DNA of 64,000 nt. Origin: a bacterium. Lineage in GTDB: Bacteria; Planctomycetota; Planctomycetia; Pirellulales; Pirellulaceae. The translations under genes and the position numbers were made by a program. Each line of letters begins with the position of its first letter. The stretch's first letter is position 1. Shown here one piece after another: positions 15,954 to 26,033 of this stretch. The notes below the pieces were generated by a model that ran no database searches, was not told the DNA's origin, and was given only the letters and a program-made list of their open reading frames with translations. The stretch covers positions 124,001 through 188,000 of the forward strand of contig WGNR01000006.1 of NCBI GenBank assembly GCA_016124445.1. The letters are read 5' to 3'.

Positions 15954-18308
15954 ATGAAGCGATTGATCCGTTCTCTGTTAGCGTTTGGCGTGGTTTGGCT
16001 CTGCCTTCCGGTAGTGGCCATGGCCACGATTGTGGAACTGAAGAACGGGATGCGGCTGGAAGGATCGGTCGGCAAAATCGCCAGCATGAGTAACGACCCG
16101 CTCAAAAGCTCTGGCGGCGGGGCAGTCAATAACGAACTGATTGTCCTGGTCGATGACGACTTGAAGCGGACATTCGTCTCGACCTACCAGGTGCAAGACG
16201 TCCAGGAAGTGGCCCCGTTGCCGGTCGAGCGGATTAAGATCGAGCAAGACGTGACCGAAAGCGGTCAGGCCGTGCATGCGGTCGGCGAGGGAATTCGCAT
16301 CACGAAATGGGATGAATACGGACGGCGAATCTATTCGATGCAGTCGGCGTTGGGGCCGATCGATGTCATTCAGGGGATCACCGAGATCACGCCGGCGTGG
16401 ACGCGTGTCGAAGGATTGAAGGCCGATCACGATTACCGCTGGGATATGCGGATTCGAACCAGTTCGATTCCGCGGGATAAGCTGTCGGCGATCCTGATGC
16501 GGCGGATCGATCCGACCGACTCGAATCAACGAATTAAGATCGTCCGGCTTTATCTCCAGGCTGAACGTTACCGCGACGCGGCTACCGAACTGAGCGCCGT
16601 GATCAATGATTTCCCTGACCTCAAAAACCAGTTCAGCAAGCAGCTGGACGAACTCTACCAATTGGCCGCCAACAATCTGATCGACGAAGTCGAACTTCGC
16701 AAAGATACCGGTCAGCATAACTTGGCTTACGGCATGCTCAGCAAGTTTCCGGGGGAACACGTCGCCAGTTCCAACTTGCTGAAGGTGAAGTCGATGCTGA
16801 CTGAGTATCAAACGGCCTACGAGCGGCGCGACAAGATGTTCGCGATACTCAAAAAGCATCACGACGCCCACATCGACCCAACCAATCAGGCGGTCGTCGA
16901 TGCGGCGGTTGCCGATATCCAGCAGGAACTGAATATCAACAACATGGAGCGGCTGGGGCCCTACATGCGGTTGTCGGACGATCCGAAGCTGACCGACGAC
17001 GAAAAGCTGGCCCTGGCGATCAGCGGTTGGATTCTGGGCCCGAATGATTCGACCGAGAACCTGGCCGTCGCGCTGAGCGTGTTCCAGGCCCGTGACCTGA
17101 TCAGTCAATACATTAGCAACGAGACGGGTGTCGATCGCCACGGGATTCTTGAAAAGCTAAAGGGCATGGAAGGTGGCGCGCCCAATTACGTCGCTAAGAT
17201 CTTGCAGTACATGAAGCCGCCGCTCTGGAGTGCCGAGCCAGAGACAAAGTCAGAGATCCCTGGCTACTACCTGATGCGAGTCCCAGGCGTGGCCGGTCGA
17301 GCCGATTTCTTCTACTACGTGCAGTTGCCGCAAGGGTACGATCCGTATCGCAAGTACCCAACCGTCGTCACCTTGCACGGGGCCGGAACCACCGCCGAGC
17401 AGCAAATCGACTGGTGGGCCGGATCGCATAGCGAAAACGCCAAGATCCGTCTTGGCCAGGCTTCCCGCAACGGTTACATCGTCATCGCCCCGATGTGGGC
17501 CGAAGAACATCAGTTCGAGTACAACTACTCGGCCTACGAGCACGCGGCGGTTCTATTCAGCTTGCGGCATGCCTTGCGCCATTTTTCGATCGATAATGAT
17601 CGCGTCTTTCTCAGCGGGCATTCGATGGGTGGGGATGCGGCCTGGGACATTGGCCTGGCACATCCCGATCTGTGGGCCGGTGTGATTCCGATCGTGGCTA
17701 AAGCCGACAAGTACGTGACCCGTTATTGGGAGAATGCCAAGAATGTGCCGTTCTATTTCGTCTGTGGTGAAATGGATGGCAACAAGCGAGAGCAGAATGC
17801 GAGCAACTTTGACCGCTACCTCCGCAATGGTTTGTTCGATGTCATGATTGCCGAATATCGCGGTCGCGGGCACGAACACTTCCAGGACGAGATTATGGAT
17901 CTCTTCAAATGGATGGGGCTCCACAAACGCCAATTCGCGCCGAAAGAATTCACCGTCGTGTCGATGCGGCCATGGGATAACTTTTTCTATTGGCTCGAAG
18001 TGAGCGACTTCCCTGAGCGAAGCCTGGTTTTGCCGGCGAACTATCCACAGCCTCGTTCTTCGCCCGTTCAGATCGAAGCCAAGGTCCTGGCAACCAATGG
18101 CGTGCGGGTCGATAGCGGAACCGGTCAGGCCAATATCTACCTGACGCCTGACCTGGTGAATTTCGACGAACGAATCACCGTGATCTACGACAATCGCAAT
18201 TACGGCAACGGCGTGGTTCCTTCCACCGAAGTGATGCTGGAGGACGTGCGTTCCCGCGGCGATCGAATCCACCCGTTCTGGGCCAAGATCGATACGAATA
18301 AGAGATAG
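15954..18308 (+). CDS. Secreted alpha/beta hydrolase (esterase/peptidase-like)
   Basis: This 784-residue protein begins with a signal peptide (MKRLIRSLLAFGVVWLCLPVVAMA). Residues about 25-430 are a planctomycete-type N-terminal region with a helical, repeat-like middle. The catalytic alpha/beta hydrolase domain spans about 440-660: oxyanion-region TLHGAGT, nucleophile elbow GHSMGGDA (Ser), an acid-bearing CGEMDGNK loop and the histidine of RGRGHEHFQ. The 'YYVQLPQGYDP..KYP..V.LHG' opening is characteristic of polyhydroxybutyrate-depolymerase/feruloyl-esterase-like enzymes. A beta-rich C-terminal domain follows. It likely acts outside the cytoplasm on an ester or peptide; the substrate is unknown. 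Confidence 0.8.
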   Translation: MKRLIRSLLAFGVVWLCLPVVAMATIVELKNGMRLEGSVGKIASMSNDPLKSSGGGAVNNELIVLVDDDLKRTFVSTYQVQDVQEVAPLPVERIKIEQDVTESGQAVHAVGEGIRITKWDEYGRRIYSMQSALGPIDVIQGITEITPAWTRVEGLKADHDYRWDMRIRTSSIPRDKLSAILMRRIDPTDSNQRIKIVRLYLQAERYRDAATELSAVINDFPDLKNQFSKQLDELYQLAANNLIDEVELRKDTGQHNLAYGMLSKFPGEHVASSNLLKVKSMLTEYQTAYERRDKMFAILKKHHDAHIDPTNQAVVDAAVADIQQELNINNMERLGPYMRLSDDPKLTDDEKLALAISGWILGPNDSTENLAVALSVFQARDLISQYISNETGVDRHGILEKLKGMEGGAPNYVAKILQYMKPPLWSAEPETKSEIPGYYLMRVPGVAGRADFFYYVQLPQGYDPYRKYPTVVTLHGAGTTAEQQIDWWAGSHSENAKIRLGQASRNGYIVIAPMWAEEHQFEYNYSAYEHAAVLFSLRHALRHFSIDNDRVFLSGHSMGGDAAWDIGLAHPDLWAGVIPIVAKADKYVTRYWENAKNVPFYFVCGEMDGNKREQNASNFDRYLRNGLFDVMIAEYRGRGHEHFQDEIMDLFKWMGLHKRQFAPKEFTVVSMRPWDNFFYWLEVSDFPERSLVLPANYPQPRSSPVQIEAKVLATNGVRVDSGTGQANIYLTPDLVNFDERITVIYDNRNYGNGVVPSTEVMLEDVRSRGDRIHPFWAKIDTNKR

Positions 18309-18314
18309 CCGCGC

Positions 18315-18355
18315 ATAAAAAAAGCGAGCATCCTGTTCGATGCTCGCTTTCGTTG
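18315..18355. terminator. Bidirectional terminator
   Basis: An 11-bp perfect stem AAAGCGAGCAT (18321-18331) with ATGCTCGCTTT (18340-18350) is flanked by an A-run on the left and T-rich sequence on the right. It separates the convergent hydrolase gene and ilvD and can serve both. Confidence 0.85.
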
Positions 18356-18369
18356 TTCAAGCGATCAAT

Positions 18370-20049
18370 CTATTCGTCCGTAACGCAGCCTTCCGAGGCG
18401 CTCTTCACGTTCTTGATGTACTTGTACAGTGTGCCGCGGGTCACCTTATATGGCGGTGCGGTCCAGGCTGCCTTGCGTTTGGCCAGTTCTTCTTCCGGGA
18501 CTTCCAGATCGATCACGCGCTTGTCGGCGTCGATCGTAATGATATCGCCATCTTGAGCCAAGGCGATCGGACCGCCGACCTGGGCTTCTGGCGTGATATG
18601 ACCGACGATGAAACCATGCGAACCGCCGGAGAATCGACCATCGGTCAAGAGTGCCACATGGGCACCCAGCCCGGCACCCATGATGGCGGACGTAGGCGTC
18701 AACATTTCCGGCATGCCTGGTCCACCCTTGGGGCCTTCGTAACGGATGACAACGACGTCTCCCTTGACGATCTTCTTGTCTTCCAATGCGTGGAGCATGT
18801 CTTCTTCAGAATCGAAGACCTTGGCTGGGCCGCTGAACTGAAGACCTTCTTTGCCGGTGATCTTGGCAACAGAGCCTTCCGGCGCAAGACTGCCAAAGAG
18901 CATCTGCAAGTGGCCGGTCTTCTTGATCGGATTGGACAGCGGATGAACGATGTCTTGTCCGGCGGCCAGGTCGGCAACTTCTTCACAGTTCTCGGCCAGC
19001 GTCTTGCCGGTAACGGTCAGGCAGTCACCTTTCAGAACGCCTTCTTTGAGCAGGTATTTCATCACCGCCGGGGTGCCGCCAACCTTGTGCAGGTCTTCTT
19101 GCACGTACTTGCCGCTTGGCTTGAAGTCGGCCAGCATCGGAACGCGATCGCTCACGGCCTGCCAGTCTTCCAAGGTCAGATTGATATCGACACTACGGGC
19201 CATGGCAATCAAGTGCAGCACCGCGTTGGTCGAACCACCCAGCGCCATGACAACGGTCATCGCGTTCTCGAAGGCATCGCGAGTCATGATATCGCGCGGC
19301 TTGATGTCTTTTTCCAGCAGGTTGCGAATCGCGGCACCGGCTCGATGACATTCATCAATCTTGTTGTCGTCGACGGCAGGGATACTGGCCGAGAAGGGGA
19401 GCGACATGCCCAAAGCTTCGATTGCCGAGGCCATCGTGTTGGCGGTGTACATCCCGCCGCAGGCACCCGCCCCTGGGCAAGACTTGTGGAGGATCTCTTT
19501 GCGTTCCTCTTCGGTGATCGTGCCGGCCAGGTACTGACCATAACACTGGAAGGCCGAGACGACGTCCAGCTTTTCGCCATTGCGGAAGCCTGGCTTGATC
19601 GTTCCGCCGTAAACCATGATCGAAGGTCGATTGAGTCGACCCATGGCGATCAAGCAGCCCGGCATGTTCTTATCGCAGCCTGGGATCGCGACGAGGGCGT
19701 CGTACCACTGTCCGCCCATGATCGTTTCGATCGAATCGGCGATCAGGTCGCGGGACTGCAAGGAGAAGCTCATTCCCTCGGTGCCCATCGAAATACCATC
19801 GCTCACACCGATGGTGTTGAATCGCATGCCGACCATATCGGCATCGACGACTCCCTTTTTCACCTCTTCGCCCAGCTTGTTGAGGTGCATGTTGCAGGTA
19901 TTGCCTTCGTACCACACGCTGCAAATGCCGACTTGGGCTTTTTGCATGTCCTCGTCGGTCAGCCCGGTTCCATACAACATGGCCTGGGAGGCGCCTTGGC
20001 TTTTGGGTTGGGTCACACGCGAGCTGTACTTGTTGAGGGGCTGGGACAC
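18370..20049 (-). CDS. ilvD: Dihydroxy-acid dehydratase
   Basis: IlvD dehydrates 2,3-dihydroxy acids to 2-keto acids, the third common step of isoleucine/valine biosynthesis. The 559-residue protein shows the family's cysteine motifs for the Fe-S cluster: GNTCNMH (Cys52), [10 protein letters not shown] (Cys125, Cys132) and [15 protein letters not shown], plus the signature [17 protein letters not shown] near the C-terminus. The start is GTG 20047-20049. No other ilv or leu gene is adjacent. The long opposite-strand open frame is a shadow. Confidence 0.95.
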   Translation of the reverse strand: MSQPLNKYSSRVTQPKSQGASQAMLYGTGLTDEDMQKAQVGICSVWYEGNTCNMHLNKLGEEVKKGVVDADMVGMRFNTIGVSDGISMGTEGMSFSLQSRDLIADSIETIMGGQWYDALVAIPGCDKNMPGCLIAMGRLNRPSIMVYGGTIKPGFRNGEKLDVVSAFQCYGQYLAGTITEEERKEILHKSCPGAGACGGMYTANTMASAIEALGMSLPFSASIPAVDDNKIDECHRAGAAIRNLLEKDIKPRDIMTRDAFENAMTVVMALGGSTNAVLHLIAMARSVDINLTLEDWQAVSDRVPMLADFKPSGKYVQEDLHKVGGTPAVMKYLLKEGVLKGDCLTVTGKTLAENCEEVADLAAGQDIVHPLSNPIKKTGHLQMLFGSLAPEGSVAKITGKEGLQFSGPAKVFDSEEDMLHALEDKKIVKGDVVVIRYEGPKGGPGMPEMLTPTSAIMGAGLGAHVALLTDGRFSGGSHGFIVGHITPEAQVGGPIALAQDGDIITIDADKRVIDLEVPEEELAKRKAAWTAPPYKVTRGTLYKYIKNVKSASEGCVTDE

Positions 20050-20286
20050 GCGATGGTTTCCTGCGGGTTACTTAGGGCTGAGGGGAGATCAATACGGAAT
20101 CACTTATTTTAGCGAGACAAGGGGGAGGTCGCCAGGATTGCCGTGAATTGACCAAAAACTGCCCTAGTAGAGGAAATACTGGTAATTCTGATCTGACTCG
20201 GGGGCCTGCGTTGAGGTAAGATAGTTAATAGGCCAACCTTTCTTCCTCTTCTTCCGCGCGACTTTTCTCGGGAGCCTACCGCCAAT

Positions 20287-20922
20287 ATGAAATCGACCCC
20301 CTGGATGCTGCTAGCCACCCTTTTAGCAGCCATGATTCCCTCCATCGCCGTAGCTGAAAACGACGACCTGCTTTTCGACAAAACCTCCTTTGCCGGTTGG
20401 GAAGGGAACCTCGATTGGTTCCGCATCGAGGACGGTGCCGTCGTGGCGGGACGTCTTGATCAAGATATCCCCCGCAATGAGTTCCTCTGTACCGAACAGG
20501 AGTTTGCCGACTTCGAGTTGACGCTGGAAGCGAAGATCGTCGGCGATGGGAAGAATGCGGGCGTTCAGTTCCGCAGCAAACGAATTCCGAATCATCACGA
20601 AGTGATCGGTTATCAGTGCGATATGGGCTGGCAGGGAGAGAAGCCAATCTGGGGCGCCCTGTACGACGAATCGCGCCGCAGAACGTTTCTCGAAGAAGGT
20701 GATGCAGCCAAGGTTAAGGAAGCAATTGCGGGCAAGGATTTCATTCCTTTGAAGATCCGAGCCCAAGGCAAGCACATCCAAATCTGGGTTGCTGGCGTCA
20801 AAACGGTGGACTATCACGAAAAAGACGACAACATCTCGCAATCAGGCGTGATTGGTCTGCAGATTCATTCGGGGCCCAAGTGCGAGGCCTGGTATCGGAA
20901 CATTCGACTCAAAAAGCTCTAG
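20287..20922 (+). CDS. Secreted DUF1080 (3-keto-disaccharide hydrolase-like) protein
   Basis: The 211-residue product has a signal peptide (MKSTPWMLLATLLAAMIPSIAVA) followed by a single jelly-roll domain of the DUF1080 family: LLFDKTSFAGWEG, DFELTLEAKI, AGVQFRSKRIP, YQCDMG, and a closing GVIGLQIHSG..CEAWYRNIRLKKL. Some DUF1080 proteins hydrolyse 3-keto-glycosides, and the family is greatly expanded in planctomycetes. It lies three bases before the HAD gene at 20926, so the two are very probably co-transcribed. Confidence 0.85.
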   Translation: MKSTPWMLLATLLAAMIPSIAVAENDDLLFDKTSFAGWEGNLDWFRIEDGAVVAGRLDQDIPRNEFLCTEQEFADFELTLEAKIVGDGKNAGVQFRSKRIPNHHEVIGYQCDMGWQGEKPIWGALYDESRRRTFLEEGDAAKVKEAIAGKDFIPLKIRAQGKHIQIWVAGVKTVDYHEKDDNISQSGVIGLQIHSGPKCEAWYRNIRLKKL

Positions 20923-20925
20923 GCC

Positions 20926-21555
20926 ATGGCGGAAACGAGTTCCACCATACAATTCATCTATTTCGATCTGGGCAAGGTCCTGCTTCATTTCGATCATGAA
21001 ATCGCCTGTCGGCAAATGGCTGGCGTGTTGGGCACGACGCCGGAGACGATCCGCGAGGATGTTTTTCACTCAGGCCAGCAACTGCAGTACGAAAGCGGTC
21101 AAAGTACGACCGATCAGTTTCACCGTTGGCTATGCGATCGATACGGCGCCGAACCGACGCTGGAAGAACTAGCGTTCGCGGCGTCGAGCATCTTCGAGCC
21201 GATTGACGAGACGATCGAGATCGCCAGATCGCTTCACGCGAATGGCCATCGGCTGGGGATTCTATCCAATACGTGCGATGCTCACTGGGAATATTGCCTG
21301 GCCAAACCGTATTCATTTCTTGACCAGTGGTTCTCGGTGCACGCCCTCAGTTTTCGTTTGGGGTGTGCCAAACCCGATGCCGAGATCTATGACAAGGCAT
21401 CTCTTCTGTGCGACGTCGCTCCTGAAAATATCTTCTTCGTGGACGATCGTCCCGAAAATGTCGAAGGTGCGGCTCGTGCGGGTTACGACGCGCTTTTGTT
21501 CCAGGATGCGGCCCAACTGCGCCGTGAATTGACGCAGCGCGGGTTGCTCTGCTGA
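20926..21555 (+). CDS. HAD-family hydrolase, YihX-like
   Basis: This 209-residue protein shows the variant motif I FDLGKVLLHFD, in which Gly replaces the usual second residue DxD, as in YihX-type alpha-glucose-1-phosphatases and related HAD proteins. Motif II is LSNTC, motif III is the Lys in GCAKPDAEIY, and motif IV is FFVDDRPENV. The helical cap follows motif I. It starts three bases after the DUF1080 stop. The substrate is not known; a sugar phosphate is a reasonable guess given its neighbour. Confidence 0.8.
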   Translation: MAETSSTIQFIYFDLGKVLLHFDHEIACRQMAGVLGTTPETIREDVFHSGQQLQYESGQSTTDQFHRWLCDRYGAEPTLEELAFAASSIFEPIDETIEIARSLHANGHRLGILSNTCDAHWEYCLAKPYSFLDQWFSVHALSFRLGCAKPDAEIYDKASLLCDVAPENIFFVDDRPENVEGAARAGYDALLFQDAAQLRRELTQRGLLC

Positions 21556-21692
21556 GCAAAACGTTTGGCTGTGACCATTCCCCCCAAAGTGATATGGGCA
21601 CCCGGTGCCCGTTTATGGTTGCATGGCGAGTTTCCCCGACCTACTCTTCCCCAGTTCTTAATTGGCACATTCCGGATCTTATTGGGGCACCG

Positions 21693-22169
21693 ATGAAAAT
21701 GGGATCAATTTCGCCAACCTCTGAGAAGCTCGTGCTTCACGTCGACGACGACGATTCGTTCCTCAAAATAGCTAACAAACGTCTAACCAACGAAGGCTAC
21801 GAGGTAACGTCGCTGAATCGACCTGAGCACGCCCTGAAACAACTGCTCAATTCGAACTGCCGAGTTTGCATTCTCGATATCGACATGCCGCGGATTCATG
21901 GATTGGACCTGCTGCAAGAGATTAAAGCCTACGATGGCGGAATCCAGGTCATCATGCTGGCCGGCCTGGTTTCGCAAATGACGGTTTTGGAATCGCTGCG
22001 CGGTGGAGCTGAAGCTTGCTTCTTCAAGCCGATGACAGACTTCACGCCGCTGTACGAGGCTCTCGATGCCACGTTCGTCAAGTCTGCTCGTTGGTGGCAA
22101 TGTCTGCATGAACTGAAGAACAGGCGCCAGAACGAATTAGTAGAAGCGAAGAGTATCGCTACCCGCTAA
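21693..22169 (+). CDS. Response regulator, receiver domain only
   Basis: The 158-residue product has a CheY-like receiver domain with the acidic pocket (VDDDD, about 18-21), phospho-acceptor Asp62 in CILDIDMP, and Lys112 in FFKPMT. The conserved Thr/Ser that follows beta-4 is replaced by Ala (VIMLAGL, Ala90). A 35-residue helical C-terminal extension with no DNA-binding domain follows. I chose the ATG at 21693 since the domain begins about ten residues later. It precedes the CheA-like kinase by 31 bases and is its likely partner. Confidence 0.8.
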   Translation: MKMGSISPTSEKLVLHVDDDDSFLKIANKRLTNEGYEVTSLNRPEHALKQLLNSNCRVCILDIDMPRIHGLDLLQEIKAYDGGIQVIMLAGLVSQMTVLESLRGGAEACFFKPMTDFTPLYEALDATFVKSARWWQCLHELKNRRQNELVEAKSIATR

Positions 22170-22200
22170 ACAACTGAAGATCATCGCGAAACCACGAGCC

Positions 22201-24390
22201 ATGACAAACAACATCGGATCCAACGACGAACTGCTGCTGGCCTTCATCGATGAATCGTTACACTCGGTTCACGGTTTGGCGGATCAGATCACCGCGTATC
22301 TGAAAAATCCCAGCAATGCGGATTCGATCAACGGCGTGTTTCGAACAGTCCATTCGATCAAAGGCAATGCAGGCTTCTTTGGCTTGTCGGCCATCAAACG
22401 ATTCGCCCATTCAATAGAAAACACCCTCGACGATATCCGCAATCAAAAGCTCTCGTTAAACGAGGAGCTTAACCGCGCGCTGATCGACGCGTTCGATCAA
22501 CTTAATGCCCTGCTACAACGCGTTGAAGAAAACCAATACGAAGACGAATTGGCCCCGGAAGAAATCTCGCTGCTCGAGCGGATTACGGAATTGTCGGCCG
22601 GTGCCAATGGTGGCGGGACCAGCGAAGCCGCCATATTGCGGCAACTCAATGACCTTGCCGACGAGATGGCCGCGGCAGGCTTTCCCGAATCGCAGCGCTG
22701 GTCCGACAAACTCGCTGGATTGATCGGCCAATCTTCTGAAGAAGAATCAGAAGATTCGGAAGAGGAGATCGCCACACCTCAAGAGGTTTTGGCATCGACC
22801 TACCTGATCGAGGGCGAAGACATCTCGCAGCTGGTTCACAGCGTAGCCGGGTCATTCGTCTGGCCTGAGGATGGCAAGTGGTCCGATGATCGCTCGGCGT
22901 TGGTGCTCGACCGATTGGCAGACTTGGCCATGATTTGCCGGCTGCATGGCAACAGCAGCGGAAGCGATCGAATCGAAGCAGCGCTGAAGGATTTCAAGGT
23001 CCTGTACGAAAGCCCGATCGGTGTCGATCAAGGGTTGCTTTCGGTTATCTGGGACCAGGTGGCCTGCGTTTTCGGTCGGTTCGTGCCACCGGCTGAGATT
23101 CCGCCTGAGACGCCCAAAGTCGAAGAAGCACCTGCCAAACAGGCCGCCGCAGAGTCGGCTCCGGCTGTCCAGCAACAAAAGAAATTACGTTCGATTCGCG
23201 TCAACGAGAATCATCTGGATCGGTTCCTGGACGATGTCTCGGCCTTGTTTATTACCTGCGAACGTTTGAAGGACGTTCAAAGCCGAATGTCGACCGCGGA
23301 CTCGCTCGGCGAATTGGTCGAAGAACTCCGGCAGATCAACGTTACATTTTCGACCCAAGCCAACGAGCTACAGAAGAGTGTCGTCTCGCTGCGAAAGGTA
23401 CCGATCCGGGCTCTGCTTTCCAAGTTCCCACCGATGGCCCGCAAGCTGGCCAGCGACTTGGGCAAGTCGATCAACGTTCATGTCGACGGGGAAGATGTCG
23501 AAGTCGACAAGTCGTTGATCGAAGATCTCGACTCGCCGCTGACACACATGATTCGCAATGTGGCCGATCACGCGATCGAAACTCCCGAACAGCGCGCCGC
23601 CCGCGGAGCGAATGAATCAGGCAATCTGTGGATCAAGGCAGAAACAACCCGTACGCACGTGGTGCTGACCATCCGTGACGACGGCCGTGGCATTAATCCC
23701 GATCGAATCCGCCAAAAGGCAATCGACAAGCAGATCATGCCGGCGGAACAATTGCACGCGATGCCCGATTCAGAAGTAATCGACCTGATCTTCCATCCTG
23801 GGTTTTCCACTGCCGACACGATTACGGACGTCTCGGGACGCGGCGTGGGAATGGACGTGGTCCGCACGACGATTCGAGAGCACGACGGCGATGTCCACGT
23901 TGAATCGGTCGTGAACGAGGGAACGATCTTCACCATTGAGATTCCGATTCGTCAGGCCGTGCTGGTGATCGAAGGGCTATTGGTCGGAGCCGAAAGCGAA
24001 CAGTTTGTGCTGCCGTTTGAAAACATTCGCGAAGTGATGGAAATCGAGTCCGACGACATCAAGACCTGTCACGCGATGCCGATGACGGTCGTTCGCGGGC
24101 AAACTGTTTCGGTGATGTCGCTGGCCGAGCAAATGGAGTTGTCGCGAGACGTTAACTGGGCCGGCAAGCAGCGGCACCACGCCGTGCTGGTCGCCAGCAA
24201 GCAGGGGGCCGCATGTCTGTTGGTCGATCAGGTGATTGGCAAACGCAAGGTGGTTGTGAACGACCTGCAAAACATCTTGGAAGACTGCAACCGCATTGGC
24301 GGTGTCGCGCAACTGGGTGGCGGAAGGCTTTCGCTCGTGGTTAGTGTGCCGGAACTGGTCAAAGGAATGGCACCCGCGGTCAACGTTTAA
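22201..24390 (+). CDS. CheA-like hybrid-free histidine kinase
   Basis: This 729-residue kinase has an N-terminal Hpt domain (residues about 8-105) with His51 in TVHSIKGNAGFFG, an acidic linker around 180-195, a second helical region, a dimerisation segment near 370-410, a CheA-type HATPase domain (HMIRNVADHAIE, DDGRGI, GRGVGMDVV) and a C-terminal CheW domain (about 590-725). It has no P2 domain in the usual form and no receiver. No cheW, cheR, cheB or receptor gene is nearby, so a signalling role outside classical chemotaxis is plausible. Its TAA shares the bases TTAA with the stop of the convergent kinase. Confidence 0.85.
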   Translation: MTNNIGSNDELLLAFIDESLHSVHGLADQITAYLKNPSNADSINGVFRTVHSIKGNAGFFGLSAIKRFAHSIENTLDDIRNQKLSLNEELNRALIDAFDQLNALLQRVEENQYEDELAPEEISLLERITELSAGANGGGTSEAAILRQLNDLADEMAAAGFPESQRWSDKLAGLIGQSSEEESEDSEEEIATPQEVLASTYLIEGEDISQLVHSVAGSFVWPEDGKWSDDRSALVLDRLADLAMICRLHGNSSGSDRIEAALKDFKVLYESPIGVDQGLLSVIWDQVACVFGRFVPPAEIPPETPKVEEAPAKQAAAESAPAVQQQKKLRSIRVNENHLDRFLDDVSALFITCERLKDVQSRMSTADSLGELVEELRQINVTFSTQANELQKSVVSLRKVPIRALLSKFPPMARKLASDLGKSINVHVDGEDVEVDKSLIEDLDSPLTHMIRNVADHAIETPEQRAARGANESGNLWIKAETTRTHVVLTIRDDGRGINPDRIRQKAIDKQIMPAEQLHAMPDSEVIDLIFHPGFSTADTITDVSGRGVGMDVVRTTIREHDGDVHVESVVNEGTIFTIEIPIRQAVLVIEGLLVGAESEQFVLPFENIREVMEIESDDIKTCHAMPMTVVRGQTVSVMSLAEQMELSRDVNWAGKQRHHAVLVASKQGAACLLVDQVIGKRKVVVNDLQNILEDCNRIGGVAQLGGGRLSLVVSVPELVKGMAPAVNV

Positions 24391-25901
24391 TCGCTGTCGA
24401 GATAGTCCTCCAGCGGCAGAATCACTTCGATGGTGGTGCCGCCACCGAGTGACGTATCGATAACCGCTTTGCCCCCTAATAACCTGGCCCGTTCGTAGAT
24501 TCCGGAAACGCCATAACGCCGCGGATCGATGGATTCTGGATCGAACCCGCTTCCTTCGTCGCGAATTTTGATGCCAATCTTGGTGCCTTCCTGCTGGATT
24601 TCGACGGTTGCTGAATTCGCTCCGCTATGACGCCGGGCGTTGTTGGTTCCTTCCTGAACCGTTCGGTAGATCGCCATTTCCAGCGATGGGGCGATACGAT
24701 CAAATTCAATCTGATGGTTGAAGTCGACGTGAAAGCCTTCTTCCGTCATCCGACTGACCAGGTCTTCGATCGCCGCGACGACGCCCCCTTGCTCGAGGCT
24801 CAGAGGGCGGAGGCCATTGAGTAGCCTTCGCAATTCCTGGATCGCGTTGGCGAGCAAGTCGGTCCCATGGATTAGTGCATAGCGGCCATCGCTTTGGCTA
24901 TCGACCAGGCTCAAGCCGGATTGCAGGAACATCAGCGCCCCGGTCATGTCCTGCACGACGCCATCGTGAATCTCGTAGGCAATCAGGTGACGGTCGCTTT
25001 CATTGGTATCCAAAAGTCGCCGCAAGGCCCGCCGATCTCGAAAGATTTCTTCTTCGCGTTGTTTCCGGGCACCGATATCGAGAAAGCAACCCAAGAGGGC
25101 AGGGCGGCTTTGGAAGGTGATTTTATCGAGATAAACGGCGACCCAGACAGTCTTGCCTTTGGCGTCTTTCAGTTTCATCGTCCGTCCACGAATTGGCTGG
25201 CCGGTGGCCATTCGTTGCAAGAGCGCCGTTCGCTGAGCCGGGTCGGCGTAAAACTGGCTCGTGACATGGTCCGTGAGTGTTTCGAACGGCGTGGCAAACG
25301 TTTCCGCCAAGGCCTGGTTGCCGAACAAAATGCTGCCGGTCTCCAGGTCGGAAATCACCACCGGTACCGGATTAGTTTCCGCCATGATACGAAAACGCTC
25401 GTCGCTCTCGACCAACGCGGCCTCCATCTCGTTCTTGCTTTCCTGCAGCTGTCGAATGCGGTTCTGATCCTCGGTGATATCGAAGGTCACGCCGACCACG
25501 CGAGCCGGATCGTCATCCTTGTTTCCCTTCAAGGGAGCGTAGATCGCTTGCTGAATGAGATTGGTGATTTTGCTTCGCACGGCCAGGCTTTGCGTCTGCC
25601 CGTCGCTTTGGACTTGATCGATAATCGATTCCACAATGTCGGCTTGATCGTCAGGCATGAAGTCTCGCAGAAACATACCTACCGGCTCTTCGAGACAATC
25701 GGCGCGGCGATGATTCAAATAGCTGATCTGGTACTCAGGAGTTACCGTGAAGACGTGGACCGGAGCGGACTTGAGTATGGCGTGAAGCTGCTGGTTTTCC
25801 TGCTTCAGACGGGCATTTTCCTGCTCGAATTCGGCCACGCGCCAGGCAAGTGTTTCGGCGGTTTCGCCACGATAGCAGGAGTCGTTGTCGTCCGGTGTCA
25901 C
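24387..25901 (-). CDS. PAS-domain sensor histidine kinase, NarX/DegS (HisKA_3) type
   Basis: I place the start at GTG 25899-25901 (TPDDNDSCYRGE follows), nine bases after GGAGG; another GTG lies two codons upstream. A longer frame would run through the xylA terminator. The product (504 residues) has a short coiled coil, two PAS domains (about 45-165 and 170-290), a HisKA_3 dimerisation domain with the phospho-His in YEIHDGVVQDM, and a HATPase with EGTNNARRHS (N box) and DEGSGFDP. Such kinases normally phosphorylate NarL-type regulators; none is adjacent. No membrane segment is seen, so it senses a cytoplasmic signal. Confidence 0.85.
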   Translation of the reverse strand: MTPDDNDSCYRGETAETLAWRVAEFEQENARLKQENQQLHAILKSAPVHVFTVTPEYQISYLNHRRADCLEEPVGMFLRDFMPDDQADIVESIIDQVQSDGQTQSLAVRSKITNLIQQAIYAPLKGNKDDDPARVVGVTFDITEDQNRIRQLQESKNEMEAALVESDERFRIMAETNPVPVVISDLETGSILFGNQALAETFATPFETLTDHVTSQFYADPAQRTALLQRMATGQPIRGRTMKLKDAKGKTVWVAVYLDKITFQSRPALLGCFLDIGARKQREEEIFRDRRALRRLLDTNESDRHLIAYEIHDGVVQDMTGALMFLQSGLSLVDSQSDGRYALIHGTDLLANAIQELRRLLNGLRPLSLEQGGVVAAIEDLVSRMTEEGFHVDFNHQIEFDRIAPSLEMAIYRTVQEGTNNARRHSGANSATVEIQQEGTKIGIKIRDEGSGFDPESIDPRRYGVSGIYERARLLGGKAVIDTSLGGGTTIEVILPLEDYLDSD

Positions 25902-25938
25902 GTCCACGGGCCTCCGCTGAAGAGAATAGGATGCAGGC

Positions 25939-25980
25939 AAAAAAATGGGTTGCCGGCTGTAGGACCTGGCAACCCATTTT
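25939..25980 (-). terminator. Rho-independent terminator after xylA
   Basis: A 13-bp perfect stem (25942-25954 with 25968-25980) ends, in the minus direction, in seven U residues (A-run 25939-25945). It lies 54 bases beyond the xylA stop and argues that the downstream kinase starts after it. Confidence 0.9.
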
Positions 25981-26033
25981 AGTCGGTCAAATATTGAGAG
26001 GGGAGGGTAGCAATTGCCTATCCCCACCGCGTG

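Noticed and set aside
18340..20112. A 590-codon plus-strand frame opposite ilvD
   Set aside because: ilvD is certain on the other strand; this is a codon-bias artefact.
24894..25982. A 362-codon plus-strand frame opposite the PAS kinase
   Set aside because: No family features; the kinase has complete domains on the minus strand.
25902..26027. A longer N-terminus for the PAS kinase
   Set aside because: The extra 42 codons would cross the strong xylA terminator and have no similarity; GTG at 25901 has a better ribosome-binding site.
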